NCBI RefSeq assembly: GCF_900177245.1
Contig: NZ_FXBM01000001.1
Coordinates: 1-64,000 of the forward strand
Length of the DNA: 64,000 nucleotides
Source of the DNA: Rathayibacter oskolensis
Lineage (GTDB): Bacteria > Actinomycetota > Actinomycetes > Actinomycetales > Microbacteriaceae
Reading direction: 5' to 3'
Shown: positions 34,653 to 44,018 of the stretch, in pieces
Layout: every line of letters begins with the position of its first letter
Numbering within the stretch: the first letter of the stretch is position 1
Position numbers and translations under genes: made by a program
Notes under the pieces: model-generated
The model's database searches: none
Told to the model about the DNA's origin: nothing
Seen by the model: the letters and a program-made list of their open reading frames with translations, nothing else

Positions 34653-35522
34653 ATGTCCGTCCCCCTTTACCTTCGAGTGCTCTGGAGCTACAAATGGCTC
34701 CTCGCCGTCGGTCTCATCGTCGCCGTCCTGGCCGCGATGGCGGCCGGCTACACCGTCAAGGACGGCGAGATCGTCTCGCGGGCTGAGTCGACCTACCAGG
34801 CGGACACCACGATCCTCCTGGGCGGCGGCTCGAGGAGCTACGTCCAGGCCGAGGTCCCCGGGCAGACGATCACCGAGGGAACCACTGCCGCTCAGCAGAA
34901 CGACCTGACCAACACGGCGGTCATCTACGCCTACCTGGTCAGCGGCTCCGAGATCCGCGCGCAGGTCGAGGCCGCGATCGGCCCCCTGGCCGACACCGAG
35001 CAGCTCAGCGCGGTGCGACGCACCACGCAGCCGGCCGGTTCCGAGCAGAACCCGGGCCGCTTCAGCCTCCCGATCCTCTCGATCGTCGGAGCGTCGACCG
35101 ATCCCGACCGCGCCGTTCTCATCTCGCAGACCGCGTCGACGATCTTCCAGTCGTACCTCGCCGCTCAGCAGGACGCCTCCGGCATCGCCCCCGAGCAGCG
35201 CGTCACGCTGACCGTCACCGACCAGGGCGCGGCCGCCGAGCAGGACGGCTCCAACCCGATCATCCCGATCGCGATCACCGGGGTCGGCGTGTTCCTCGCC
35301 TTCATCGCCCTCGCGTTCATCCTCTACAACATCCGCATCTCGCGGGAGCGCGTCACGGCCAACCGCACCAACTCGCGTCGCGGGGAGTCGTTCCGCCGGG
35401 GCCCCGCCCTGACCGGTTCCGGCACCGCCGAGGCGCCGTACCCCGCCGCTCTCGCCTCCACTCCCGAGTCGGGCGCCGGGGCGGGTGAGCTGGCCTCCTC
35501 CGGGAAGCGCAGCGCCACCTGA
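34653..35522 (+). CDS. Polysaccharide chain-length determinant (Wzz-like) membrane protein
   Basis: 289 residues from ATG 34653. Topology is the Wzz/PCP pattern: a first membrane helix at about 9-32 (LWSYKWLLAVGLIVAVLAA), a long extracytoplasmic region with TILLGGGSRSYVQAEVPG and ISQTASTIFQSYLAAQQDAS, and a second helix near 210-235 (IPIAITGVGVFLAFIALAFI). The cytoplasmic tail of about 50 residues has no kinase domain. It would set chain length together with the Wzy-like polymerase encoded next. An extended frame runs upstream, but the conserved start is here. Confidence 0.8.
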   Translation: MSVPLYLRVLWSYKWLLAVGLIVAVLAAMAAGYTVKDGEIVSRAESTYQADTTILLGGGSRSYVQAEVPGQTITEGTTAAQQNDLTNTAVIYAYLVSGSEIRAQVEAAIGPLADTEQLSAVRRTTQPAGSEQNPGRFSLPILSIVGASTDPDRAVLISQTASTIFQSYLAAQQDASGIAPEQRVTLTVTDQGAAAEQDGSNPIIPIAITGVGVFLAFIALAFILYNIRISRERVTANRTNSRRGESFRRGPALTGSGTAEAPYPAALASTPESGAGAGELASSGKRSAT

Positions 35523-35533
35523 GCGGCACTCGC

Positions 35534-37210
35534 ATGAGCAGCAGCACCAAGACGATCAAGGGCGCACCGCTCCCGGTCCCCGGGAGCGATGACCCCTACG
35601 CGGGCGAGATCCTCGTCCGGCGCACGTTCACGGTCCGCTCCGCGATCGCGACCTTCCTCCTCGGAGCGGTCGCCCTCGCGGGTGCCTACTACCTGAACCC
35701 GCTGTACGCCGGAGCGATCTTCTTCGCGGTCTCCTTCCTCTACCTGACGCGCAAGGTCGTCTTCAGCTGGACCGGGGCGTTCCTCCTGCTGCTCGCCGTG
35801 ATCATGTTCATCCCGGTCCGCTACTACTCGCTGCCGATCCCCCTCGGCTTCGCGCTGGAGCCCTACCGGCTGGCGATCGTCCTCATGATCGTCGCGGGGA
35901 TCATCGCCCTCCTGATCGACCCGAAGTTCGTCTGGCGACCCGCCGCGTTCGGCTGGCCGCTCGCGATCTGGATGGCCTCGAGCGTGCTCTCGGTCGCCGC
36001 GAACGTCGAGTTCATCTCGAGCGGCGGCCTCGGCAGCGGTGTCGTCGGCGCCCTGATCAACGACGTGCTGATGCTGTCGGTGTTCTTCATCACCCGACTC
36101 GTGCTGCGCAGCGAGCGCCTCGTCGAGATCGTCCTCACCTTCCTGGTGTGGTCGGCCGTCGTGGTCGCGTTCTTCGCGGTCGTCGAGCGGGCGACGCAGG
36201 AGAACATCTTCCAGATGCTCGACAAGTTCCTGCCGCTCCAGTTCATCGGCGGCGAGCAGGAGGCCTACCGTGCGGGCGGGTACCGCTCCTACGGCTCCTC
36301 GCAGCACCCGATCGCCCTCGCCGTCATGTTCACGATGATGATCCCGGTGGCGATCTACCTCTCGAAGTGGGCCCGCTGGCCGCTGAACGAGATCAACCGC
36401 CGGATCATCTACTACGGTGTCGTGCTCGCGCTGCTCATGGGCGTCGTCACCGCGGTCTCCCGGACGGCGATCGTGACCCTCGGCGTCATGTTCCTGATCA
36501 CCCTGCTGTTCCGTCCGAAGATCGGCGCGTACCTCGTGCTCGGGATGATCCCGGTGCTCGGCCTCGGGTTCCTCTTCATCCCGAAGATCCTGACCGACAT
36601 GATCGGATCCTTCCTCGACCCCGAGGAGCTCATCGCCTCGCAGTACACCTCGGCGGGCATGGCCGGCGCGGGGCGCCTGGCCGACCTCGAGCCGGCGATG
36701 GCGATCGTGCGCGAGCATCCGTTCTTCGGGACGGGAGTCGGCAGCCGGATCGTCGTGGGTGACGACAAGAACTCGTTCATCCTCGACAACCAGTGGCTCG
36801 GCACCCTGATGGACGCCGGCGTCGTCGGCATCATCGGCCTCTGCGCCCTGTTCCTCATCCCGATCGTGCTGCTGCTGCGCTACGCGTTCAAGAACAGCTC
36901 GCAGCCGCAGTACGCAAGCCTCGCGTTCGCCCTCGCGATCGTGCTCGTGGGCTACACCGTCTCCGCGTACTTCTACGACGCGTTCGGTTTCTTCCAGGCG
37001 TTCATGCTCTTCTGGATCCTGCTCGCGGTCGGGGCCTGGACCATCACCGAGGCACCCCACAAGTCGACGCGCCGGCGCCTCGCGCCGGAGGATGCGGGAC
37101 ACGTCTCCGCCTTCACCCGCGGCGGCCACCACCTGCCCGGCAGCGGCCCGGCGATCGGCGCTCACGTGGGCAGTCACGTCGTCCGCAAGTCGGCTCCGAT
37201 CGAGTCGTGA
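35534..37210 (+). CDS. O-antigen ligase / polymerase-like membrane protein (Wzy-like)
   Basis: 558 residues with about eleven to twelve membrane helices. The Wzy_C (PF04932) region includes GVVTAVSRTAIVTLGVMFLI and the extracytoplasmic loop with GRLADLEPAMAIVREHPFFG then TGVGSRIVVGD and NQWLGTLMDAGVVGIIG, matching the conserved R...H-pFfG motif of this family. A polar C-terminal tail of about 60 residues follows. It polymerises or ligates repeat units on the outer face of the membrane. It starts 11 nt after the Wzz-like gene. Confidence 0.9.
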   Translation: MSSSTKTIKGAPLPVPGSDDPYAGEILVRRTFTVRSAIATFLLGAVALAGAYYLNPLYAGAIFFAVSFLYLTRKVVFSWTGAFLLLLAVIMFIPVRYYSLPIPLGFALEPYRLAIVLMIVAGIIALLIDPKFVWRPAAFGWPLAIWMASSVLSVAANVEFISSGGLGSGVVGALINDVLMLSVFFITRLVLRSERLVEIVLTFLVWSAVVVAFFAVVERATQENIFQMLDKFLPLQFIGGEQEAYRAGGYRSYGSSQHPIALAVMFTMMIPVAIYLSKWARWPLNEINRRIIYYGVVLALLMGVVTAVSRTAIVTLGVMFLITLLFRPKIGAYLVLGMIPVLGLGFLFIPKILTDMIGSFLDPEELIASQYTSAGMAGAGRLADLEPAMAIVREHPFFGTGVGSRIVVGDDKNSFILDNQWLGTLMDAGVVGIIGLCALFLIPIVLLLRYAFKNSSQPQYASLAFALAIVLVGYTVSAYFYDAFGFFQAFMLFWILLAVGAWTITEAPHKSTRRRLAPEDAGHVSAFTRGGHHLPGSGPAIGAHVGSHVVRKSAPIES

Positions 37211-38064
37211 GCACGCGCGTCGGCATCGTCATCCCCGCTCACGACGAGGAGGCGGTGATCGGGCGGCTCCTCCGCGCCCTGGTGGACGGGGACCCGGAGG
37301 GCCGCCTCGAGATCGTCGTCGGAGCGAACGGCTGCTCGGACGGCACCGCGGCGGTCGCGAGGGCCGTCGATCCGCGGATCGTCGTGGCCGAGACGGAGCG
37401 GGCGTCGAAGATCGCGGGACTCAACGCGGCCGACGAGCTGGCGACCGTGTTCCCGCGCATCTACGTGGACGCGGACGTGAGCGTCACGGCGGAGACGCTC
37501 CTCGCGCTCGGAGACGAGCTCGCGCGCCCCGGCGGCCCGCTCGCCGCGGCTCCCGAGTTCCACGTCGACACGCGCGGCGCCTCGTGGCCGGTCAGGGCGC
37601 ACTACGCGATCTGGGAGCTGTCCGACTACCGCGTGAGCGGGCTCGTCGGCTCCGGGATCTACGGACTCTCGGCCGAGGGGCGCAGCCGGTTCGGCGCGTT
37701 CCCCGAGATCATCGCCGACGACCGCTTCGTGCAGCAGCTCTTCGCACCGGAGGAGCGGCTCACGCTCCCCGGGCACGTGTTCACGGTCAAGGCGCCGCGA
37801 CGGATGCGCAACCAGATCAAGCGCACGGTGCGCATCGCGATCGGGAACGCGCAGCTGAGCGCCTCCGGGCTGGTGCCCGATCGGCCGGCGCAGTCCGGGT
37901 CCGGCATGGTCTCGCTGCTCAAGCGGGTCCTGCGCCGCCCGGCCCTGTGGCCGGCGTTCCCCATCTACTGCTACGGCTATCTGCGACCGCGCCTCGAGGC
38001 GCGGTCGATCATCGCACGAGGAGGCGTACCCGAATGGAACCGCGACGAGACGACGCGCGCGTGA
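37207..38064 (+). CDS. Glycosyltransferase family 2
   Basis: 285 residues from GTG 37207, overlapping the polymerase stop by 4 bp. GT2 fold: VGIVIPAHDEEAVIGRLLRA, EIVVGANGCSDGTAAVA, IYVDADVSVTAETLLAL (DxD) and a C-terminal half with EIIADDRFVQQLFAPEERL. The last part resembles processive-type GT2 enzymes that read ADD then FVxxLF, with one hydrophobic stretch near the end (ALWPAFPIYCYGYL). It probably adds a sugar of the repeat unit. Donor unknown. Confidence 0.9.
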   Translation: MSTRVGIVIPAHDEEAVIGRLLRALVDGDPEGRLEIVVGANGCSDGTAAVARAVDPRIVVAETERASKIAGLNAADELATVFPRIYVDADVSVTAETLLALGDELARPGGPLAAAPEFHVDTRGASWPVRAHYAIWELSDYRVSGLVGSGIYGLSAEGRSRFGAFPEIIADDRFVQQLFAPEERLTLPGHVFTVKAPRRMRNQIKRTVRIAIGNAQLSASGLVPDRPAQSGSGMVSLLKRVLRRPALWPAFPIYCYGYLRPRLEARSIIARGGVPEWNRDETTRA

Positions 38065-39731
38065 CGGGCACCTCGCCCGCAGGCGGCTCCTCCGCCCACC
38101 CCCGCGCCTCCGACGATCAGATCGAGGCGGCGATCGGCGACACGGCGCACACGACCGAGACGCTGGCGACCGACGCGATCGCGCAGTCGCCGACCGTCGG
38201 CGACGGTCCGAACGTCCCGCCCGCCAACCTCAGCCACAAGGCGAGCCGCGGAGTCATCCAGACCCTGGGCGGTCTGTGGGGCAAGACCGCGATCCAGCTG
38301 ATCTCGACCGTCGTCCTCGCGCGACTCCTCTCGCCCTCCGACTTCGGACTCCTGGCGGCCGTCACGGCGATCGTCGGCGTCGCCGACCTGGTGCGCGACT
38401 TCGGACTCACCGGCGCGATCATCCAGGCCAAGAGGATGACCGAGACCGTCTGGCGGTCGGTGCTCTGGCTCTCGGTCGCGCTCGGCGTGGCCGGGACGAT
38501 CGTGATCGGCGCCTCCGCGTGGCTGATCGCGGGCATCTACCAGGAGGAGCAGCTGATCATCCTGACGATCGCCGTCGCTCCGACGCTCTTCGTCAACAGC
38601 CTCTGCATGCCCCTCCAGGCGAAGGTCCAGAAGGAGATGCGCTTCGGACTGATGGCGCAGATCGACGTCGTCTCGATGCTCGTCGGCGTCATCGGCTCGA
38701 TCATCGCCGCGTTCCTCGGCTGGGGCGTGTGGTCGCTGGTGGTGCTGCAGGGCGGCGCGCTCGTCTACCGCTTCATCGCCCTCTGGGTCGCCGCACGGCC
38801 CACCTTCGGCCGTCCGCGCATCTCGCGCGAGGTCATCCCGCTCGTCTCGACCGGCGGCAGCATCTTCGGCGTCCAGCTGCTCAACTACCTCGCGCGGAAC
38901 GTCGACAACGTCCTAATCGGAGCCCAGCTCGGCGCCGGCGCCCTCGGTCAGTACTCGAGGGCCTACTCGCTGTTCCTGCTCCCGCTCCAGCAGCTCAACG
39001 GGCCGCTCGGGCGCGTCGCGCTGCCCGTGCTCAGCTCGCTGCAGGAGGACGGGGAGCGCTACCGCCGCTACGTGCGCGGAGCCCTCCTCGTCATCGGGTA
39101 CCTGGTCCTGCCGACCTTCGGAGTCCTCTCCGCGCTCGCGGCTCCGCTCGTCGATCTCCTCCTCGGACCGCAGTGGACCAGCGCCGCCACGATCCTCTCG
39201 ATCCTCTCGATCGCCGGCATCGCGCAGGGCATCGGGAACGTGCAGGGCTGGATCTACATCTCGCTCGGCCGCGTGCACCGCCAGCTCGTCTACTACGTGG
39301 TCACCAGGCCCCTCGTCATCGCGTCGTTCTTCGTCGGTCTGTGGTGGAACGGCGTCGAGGGACTCGCCCTGCTCTACGGGCTCACGACCCTGGCGCTGCT
39401 GGTACCCGGATTCTGGCTCGCCATCCGCGGGACGTTCGTGACCGGCGCCGACGTCATCGTGCCGGTCCTCCGCCCGGCGCTGATCGTGCCGTTCATGTAC
39501 GCCGCCGCCTGGGCCGTCGGCGCCTACACCGACCTGCCGTCGATCGTGCACCTCGTCGTCGGCGGTCTCGCCTCCCTCGTCCCGGTCGCGCTGGCGATGG
39601 CGATCCCCGCCTACCGCCGCGATGTGCAGCAGATCCTCGCCTTCGTGAAGCAGGTCAGGAAGCCCAAGCCCAAGGGGCCGAGCACTCCGGCTCCGCAGAC
39701 GACTCCGGCCGCTGAGGGAGGCGCTGCATGA
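38034..39731 (+). CDS. Lipid-linked oligosaccharide flippase, MOP superfamily (Wzx-like)
   Basis: 565 residues from ATG 38034, chosen because GAGGAGG lies 9 nt upstream; it overlaps the preceding gene by 31 bp. GTG 38061 is the alternative. A polar N-terminus of about 65 residues precedes twelve or more helices. The Polysacc_synt pattern LLSPSDFGLLAAVTAIVGVA, DFGLTGAIIQ and NYLARNVDNVLIGAQLGAGA is clear. It flips undecaprenyl-linked units across the membrane for Wzy. A Pro/Lys-rich tail ends the protein. Confidence 0.92.
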   Translation: MEPRRDDARVTGTSPAGGSSAHPRASDDQIEAAIGDTAHTTETLATDAIAQSPTVGDGPNVPPANLSHKASRGVIQTLGGLWGKTAIQLISTVVLARLLSPSDFGLLAAVTAIVGVADLVRDFGLTGAIIQAKRMTETVWRSVLWLSVALGVAGTIVIGASAWLIAGIYQEEQLIILTIAVAPTLFVNSLCMPLQAKVQKEMRFGLMAQIDVVSMLVGVIGSIIAAFLGWGVWSLVVLQGGALVYRFIALWVAARPTFGRPRISREVIPLVSTGGSIFGVQLLNYLARNVDNVLIGAQLGAGALGQYSRAYSLFLLPLQQLNGPLGRVALPVLSSLQEDGERYRRYVRGALLVIGYLVLPTFGVLSALAAPLVDLLLGPQWTSAATILSILSIAGIAQGIGNVQGWIYISLGRVHRQLVYYVVTRPLVIASFFVGLWWNGVEGLALLYGLTTLALLVPGFWLAIRGTFVTGADVIVPVLRPALIVPFMYAAAWAVGAYTDLPSIVHLVVGGLASLVPVALAMAIPAYRRDVQQILAFVKQVRKPKPKGPSTPAPQTTPAAEGGAA

Positions 39732-40600
39732 TCCGCACCACCCGCGCCCGTCGAGTCGGTGTCCTCGCCGCGGTGGCTATCGCCGCCGCCCTCCTCTCGG
39801 GCTGCACGTCGAGTCCCGCGCCCGAGGAGTCGGCGGAACCCGCAGCCGGAGCCCTGCCCTTCGAGGCCGGAGTGATCGTCGCGATGGGCGACTCCATCTC
39901 GGTGGGCGTGGCCGCCTGCGGGCAGAACAAGCCCTGCCCGAGCGCCTCGTGGACGACGGGTGAGGACGAGACCGTCGACTCGATCGCCCGACGCGCGGGC
40001 GAGGCCGTCGGCGCGGTGCCGACCGTCGAGAACTTCGCCTTCAAGGGAGCCACGTCAGCGGAGCTGCCGCGTGAGGCCGAGAAGGCGGTGGCCGCGTCTC
40101 CCGATCTGGTGACCGTCCTCATCGGCTCCAACGACGTCTGCCGCAAGCGCAGCAGCGAGATCACGCCGCCCGAGACCTTCCGAGCGTCGGTGACGACCGC
40201 TCTGACGACGCTCTCGACGGGGGCACCGGAGGCGACCGTCTTCGTGTCGTCGATCCCGAACCTGCTCGCCTTCTTCGAGGCGGAGCGCGGCGACGCCGAG
40301 GCGATCCAGCGGTGGGGGAGCAGCACCAGCTGCAACTCTCTGCTCTACGAGCCGACCTCCGACTCCGAGGAGGCCGTCGCACGTCGCGCCAACGTCGACA
40401 CGACGATCGACGCCTACAACGCGATCCTCGCCGAGGCGTGCGCAGCGGTCGAGAACTGCGTGTACGACGGTGGAGCGCTGCACGACTTCGAGGTCGGCTC
40501 CGGCGACATCTCGGACGTCGACCACTTCCACCCGTCGATCGAGGGTCAGGCCAAGCTCGCCGACATCGCCTGGACCGCACTGCTCGCGAACGCGTCCTGA
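39728..40600 (+). CDS. SGNH/GDSL hydrolase lipoprotein (glycan esterase candidate)
   Basis: 290 residues; its ATG overlaps the flippase stop by 4 bp. Signal peptide and lipobox LLSGC give Cys26. SGNH blocks: GDSIS with Ser56, a Gly in FAFKGATS, GSND with Asn, and DVDHFHPS with Asp265 and His268. Members remove acetyl or acyl groups from sugars and lipids. As the last gene of the export operon, and with two acyltransferase types in the locus, it may trim acyl groups from the surface glycan; that is inference. Confidence 0.9.
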   Translation: MIRTTRARRVGVLAAVAIAAALLSGCTSSPAPEESAEPAAGALPFEAGVIVAMGDSISVGVAACGQNKPCPSASWTTGEDETVDSIARRAGEAVGAVPTVENFAFKGATSAELPREAEKAVAASPDLVTVLIGSNDVCRKRSSEITPPETFRASVTTALTTLSTGAPEATVFVSSIPNLLAFFEAERGDAEAIQRWGSSTSCNSLLYEPTSDSEEAVARRANVDTTIDAYNAILAEACAAVENCVYDGGALHDFEVGSGDISDVDHFHPSIEGQAKLADIAWTALLANAS

Positions 40601-40703
40601 CGCGCTTCTGAGCGCGACCGGCCCGGGCTCGGCGACGCCAGGGCGCTGGCCGCCCGACGCCTGCCGACCCCCGGCGTCCGGCTCAACGGCCCCCTGCGCG
40701 CGG

Positions 40704-41723
40704 TCAGATCGCCTCGCGCCGAGCCTCTCCGCGACGCTCGGGGCGGGCGCTGAACCCCGGCCGCTTCGAGCGGACACGAGCGGGCGAGAAGCGGAACGGT
40801 GCCACGTCCTCGACCCGGGTCGTCGACAGGCCGGCAGCGCGCAGCAGCAGCTCCTCCGAGAGCTCCTCCGGCGCCGCCGCGATGGCGAGGCCGCGTCGAT
40901 CGAGCTCGCGGGCGATCTGGATCTGGTGGTCGTCGATGTGCTCGCCGCGCGCGACGAGACGCGGAACCAGGATCGGGACCTTGCCGGCCTCGATCGCGGT
41001 GATCGCGGCTCCCGTGCCCGCGTGGGCGATGACGACGTCCGCCGCCTCCACCGCCTCCTGCAGCTCGTGGTGGGGGACGCTCGGGCGGCCCTCGATGCCG
41101 TGCGAGGAGACGTCGGCGAGGCCGGTCTGCCAGAGGACCTCTGCATCCTTCAGCAGGGGCACGGAGGCGGCGATGAGCCGATCGAACGGGTAGAGGTCCT
41201 GAGTGCCGACCGAGAGGACCGCCCTCCTGATGCCGGTCGTGCTCGTCGCGGGCCCGGTGGCGAAGGCGTCGAAGATCGATCCGCCGAACTGCCAGCGCTC
41301 GTCGGCCCAGACCGGGTACTGGCTGTAGGTGTTGACCCCCGGGAAGCGCGAGACGATGCGTCCGGTGATCGAGGGCCCGTCGGCGCGGGCGGCGCTCTCG
41401 ATGTAGTGGCACTCGATGCCGCGGAGCGACGCCTCCGGCATGAAGGACACGGCGGGGCTCGAACCGGTGCTGAACACGGCCGAGTAGTCGCCGCGGTTCA
41501 GGATGCGGTGGGCGAGAGCGGCGTTCTGGGCGATAGGGAGGGTGTCCCGGGGCGCTGCGAAGCGGCTGAACGTCACCTTCCGGTCCTCGAGCAGCGAGCG
41601 GCTCAGTCCGTTGTCGAAGGTCACCCAGTGCTGGTCGGCGGGGTCGATGCCGAAGCGGGAGGAGAGGGTGAAGAGCTGTTTCAGATGCCCCCCGCCGGAG
41701 CAGACGAACAGGAAGTGCGACAT
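40704..41723 (-). CDS. Alg14/Alg13-like glycosyltransferase fusion (GT28 type)
   Basis: 339 residues. The N-terminal half is Alg14/PssD-like (FLFVCSGGGHLKQLFTL, AVFSTGSSPAVSF, HYIESAARADGPS). The C-terminal half is Alg13/PssE-like (AVLSVGTQDLYPFDRLIAAS, ADVVIAHAGTGAAITAIEAG, PILVPRLVARGEHIDDHQ, the nucleotide-sugar loop). In most bacteria these are two proteins that form one enzyme; here they are one chain. It would add the second sugar of a lipid-linked glycan. A strong AGGAGGAGG lies before the ATG. Confidence 0.88.
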   Translation of the reverse strand: MSHFLFVCSGGGHLKQLFTLSSRFGIDPADQHWVTFDNGLSRSLLEDRKVTFSRFAAPRDTLPIAQNAALAHRILNRGDYSAVFSTGSSPAVSFMPEASLRGIECHYIESAARADGPSITGRIVSRFPGVNTYSQYPVWADERWQFGGSIFDAFATGPATSTTGIRRAVLSVGTQDLYPFDRLIAASVPLLKDAEVLWQTGLADVSSHGIEGRPSVPHHELQEAVEAADVVIAHAGTGAAITAIEAGKVPILVPRLVARGEHIDDHQIQIARELDRRGLAIAAAPEELSEELLLRAAGLSTTRVEDVAPFRFSPARVRSKRPGFSARPERRGEARREAI

Positions 41724-42249
41724 GGGATCCTCCTCCTACCGGGACGAGCCCAGGGGCTGGGTCTCCGGCGGATGCTGAATGGGACTGCAGTACGGGATGG
41801 TGCATCGGGTCGAGAGCACGTGCTCCGCAGGTGTTCGGAGCCGAGGCCCCGAGCGGATGGGTGTCCGCGGGGGCGGGTTCCCCGACGCATCGGCTCGGGC
41901 CGGTCGATGCTCAGGGGGTCGGCGGGTGGTCAGGAGATCCGGGGAGGTCGTGCTCCGGCGGACGGGCGCGCGGAACGAGGGGGGTCCTGCGCTGCATGTG
42001 GTCCTGGTCGGGTTCGGGTGGAGCTCGGGCGGGTCGGGTTCGCGGAGGCGACGTCAGAGATCGACGCTGGCGGGCCGGCAGCGCATGGCCCACTCGTCCT
42101 TCGGGGGAACTGCAGGGTGAGCGTGCTCGGGCGGAGCGCAGATCGAGGGGGCCGGCAGCGGTGCCGCTCCCACGATATCCAGGCCCCCAGGCCTTGGCTA
42201 CTCCGCGGCCTCCGCCGTGAGGAGGATTTACTCACCGGAGTCGGCGGGA
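41724..42249. other. 526-bp intergenic region within the glycan locus
   Basis: No credible gene. Short open frames on both strands lack coding character. It carries the ribosome-binding site of the leftward Alg14/13-like gene at the left end; a long 5' leader is implied if transcription starts near the middle. Confidence 0.4.
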
Positions 42250-43458
42250 TCACGCGCCCGTCGAACCACCGGAGGACACCGCGAGACCGGATCGGGCACC
42301 GCCCCGGTCGAGCAGGATGTCGAGGACCGTCGTGTGGCGGGCGGCCCAGGAGTTCGCGTGGATCCAGGCGAGGCGCTCGTCCTCGGTCGCCGGTCCGTCG
42401 GCGAGGGCCTCGTCGACGACGCCGGCGAACTCGGCCATGGTCGGCACGATCCGGATGCGGTCGCTGATGCCGTGGATAGGCGGGAGGTCGACGGAGATGA
42501 CCGGGCAGCCGCTCGCGACGTACTCGTACAGCTTGAGGGGGCTCATGGCCTCGGTCAGCGGCGTGCGCCGATGCGCGAGGAGGCAGAGCTCGACGTTGCG
42601 CATGGTCGCGACGAGTTCACGGCGGCCGACGGAGGGGTGGAGGTGCACGTTCGGGAACGGCGCGAGCGACGCGAGGTACCCCGGGTCGGGCTGCGGGCCC
42701 ATGAGCACGATCTGCAGCTCGGGGTGCGCGGTCGCGACGGCGACGATCCCCTCGACGTCCAGCCGGTCGTCGAGCGTGCCCACGTGCAGGGCGCGCGGGC
42801 CGGGGATCCGCTGCAGCCACTCCGGAGCATCCGGGGCCGGCCCGGTCCACTCCTCCGGAGTGACCCCGTTCGGGACGACCGCGTGCGGACCCGTCGGGGC
42901 GATGCGGTCGATGATCTCCTGGGAGACGGCCGTGACCGACCGCCCGCTCTCGGCGACCCTGCGGTACGCCTCCTGGAACGACGGCCACTGGGCCTTCCAG
43001 CGGGTCGACGTCGTCCAGTCGTCGCGGGCGAAGAACATGACGTGCTCGGCCCACTCGAACGGAGAGAACCCGGCCACCAGCGGGTGCGTCGTGATCACGA
43101 CGGGCCGGACGAGCTCGAGCTCGTCGGCGAGGCGGGCGAGCTCGAGGTCGTAGGCGCGGTACTCCCGCTCGATGCCGGCGATGTCCAGGGGATCGTCGCG
43201 GCGCATCCGCATCGGCGTGTGGAGGACGCGGAGAGGGGTCGCGGGGAAGGGGACCTCCCGGCCCGCTGCTCGCCGGGCGAGCGTCGTCGGGAGGAAGCGG
43301 AACGGGTTGGCGACGATGAGCCGCCCCACCTCGTCGCTCTCCATCAGCGTGTGCAGGATCCGGTCCGGCGGCCGCATCATCCCGCGCTTGGCGGCATCGG
43401 TGTAGGTCTCGTACGAGAAGGTGAAGACGACGTCGCGCTGGGTGCCGGCGCCGCTCAT
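42250..43458 (-). CDS. Glycosyltransferase (GT-B fold, GT4/GT1 type)
   Basis: 402 residues from ATG 43458, overlapping the upstream stop by 4 bp. The N-terminal half has DVVFTFSYETYTDAAKRGMM and VVITTHPLVAGFSPFEWAE; the C-terminal half has PRALHVGTLDDRLDVEGIVA, SPLKLYEYVASGCPVISVDL and the P-K-x-x-E-Y donor motif. It resembles glycosyltransferases that act with hexapeptide acyltransferases in cell-wall glycan loci. The substrate is unknown. An intergenic region of 526 bp follows downstream. Confidence 0.88.
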   Translation of the reverse strand: MSGAGTQRDVVFTFSYETYTDAAKRGMMRPPDRILHTLMESDEVGRLIVANPFRFLPTTLARRAAGREVPFPATPLRVLHTPMRMRRDDPLDIAGIEREYRAYDLELARLADELELVRPVVITTHPLVAGFSPFEWAEHVMFFARDDWTTSTRWKAQWPSFQEAYRRVAESGRSVTAVSQEIIDRIAPTGPHAVVPNGVTPEEWTGPAPDAPEWLQRIPGPRALHVGTLDDRLDVEGIVAVATAHPELQIVLMGPQPDPGYLASLAPFPNVHLHPSVGRRELVATMRNVELCLLAHRRTPLTEAMSPLKLYEYVASGCPVISVDLPPIHGISDRIRIVPTMAEFAGVVDEALADGPATEDERLAWIHANSWAARHTTVLDILLDRGGARSGLAVSSGGSTGA

Positions 43459-44018
43459 GCGAAGGTCCTCAGCACACGGGCCGGGACGCCCGCGGCGACG
43501 GAGTAGTCGGGGACGTCCTCGCGGACGACCGCGTTGGCGCCGATCACCGAGCCCCGGCCGATGGTGACGCCCGGCATGATGACGGCGTTCTCGCCGATCC
43601 ATGCCCCGGCACCGATCCGCACGGGCGCGATCTTCTTCAGCGGCTGATCCCGGACGAAGGTGTCGGGGTCCTCGAAGCCGTGCGAGTGATCCGAGATGTA
43701 CACCCCGCGGGCCATGTCGACGCCGTCCTCGATGACGACGCTGAGGACCGCCGTGATCGCCGTGGTGTTCATCCGGACCCTGTCGCCGATGACCAGCGCG
43801 GGAGTCGGAGCGTCGGCGGAGGGGACGAGGAGCATGCAGTTCGCACTGATCAGGACGTTCTCGCCGATCGAGATGTGCTTGCCCTGGCCCGGGCCGATCC
43901 TGAACGGGAGGCAGATGCGCGAGCCCTTGCCGAAGCGGTGGAAACCGCCGGCGACCAGCTTGCTGAAGGCCAGATCGCGGGCCCGCTGGGCGAGGATCGC
44001 GAGATCCAGTCCGTTCAA
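43455..44018 (-). CDS. Hexapeptide-repeat acyltransferase (LbH fold)
   Basis: 187 residues from TTG 44018, supported by a GGAG about 9 nt upstream and by the absence of an in-frame ATG or GTG nearby. Hexapeptide repeats: ISIGENVLISANCMLLV, LVIGDRVRMNTTAITAVL and VRIGAGAWIGENAVIMPGVT, then YISDHSHGFEDP with the catalytic His candidate, and the end VAAGVPARVLRTF. It probably acetylates a sugar. It is coupled to the glycosyltransferase that follows. The TTG start should be treated as provisional. Confidence 0.82.
   Translation of the reverse strand: MNGLDLAILAQRARDLAFSKLVAGGFHRFGKGSRICLPFRIGPGQGKHISIGENVLISANCMLLVPSADAPTPALVIGDRVRMNTTAITAVLSVVIEDGVDMARGVYISDHSHGFEDPDTFVRDQPLKKIAPVRIGAGAWIGENAVIMPGVTIGRGSVIGANAVVREDVPDYSVAAGVPARVLRTFA

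Noticed and set aside
41930-42253. A small minus-strand gene between the glycosyltransferase and the Alg14/13-like gene
   Set aside because: Its codon use is poor, it overlaps the end of the glycosyltransferase gene, it has no ribosome-binding site, and its product is Pro/Arg/Ser-rich without pattern.
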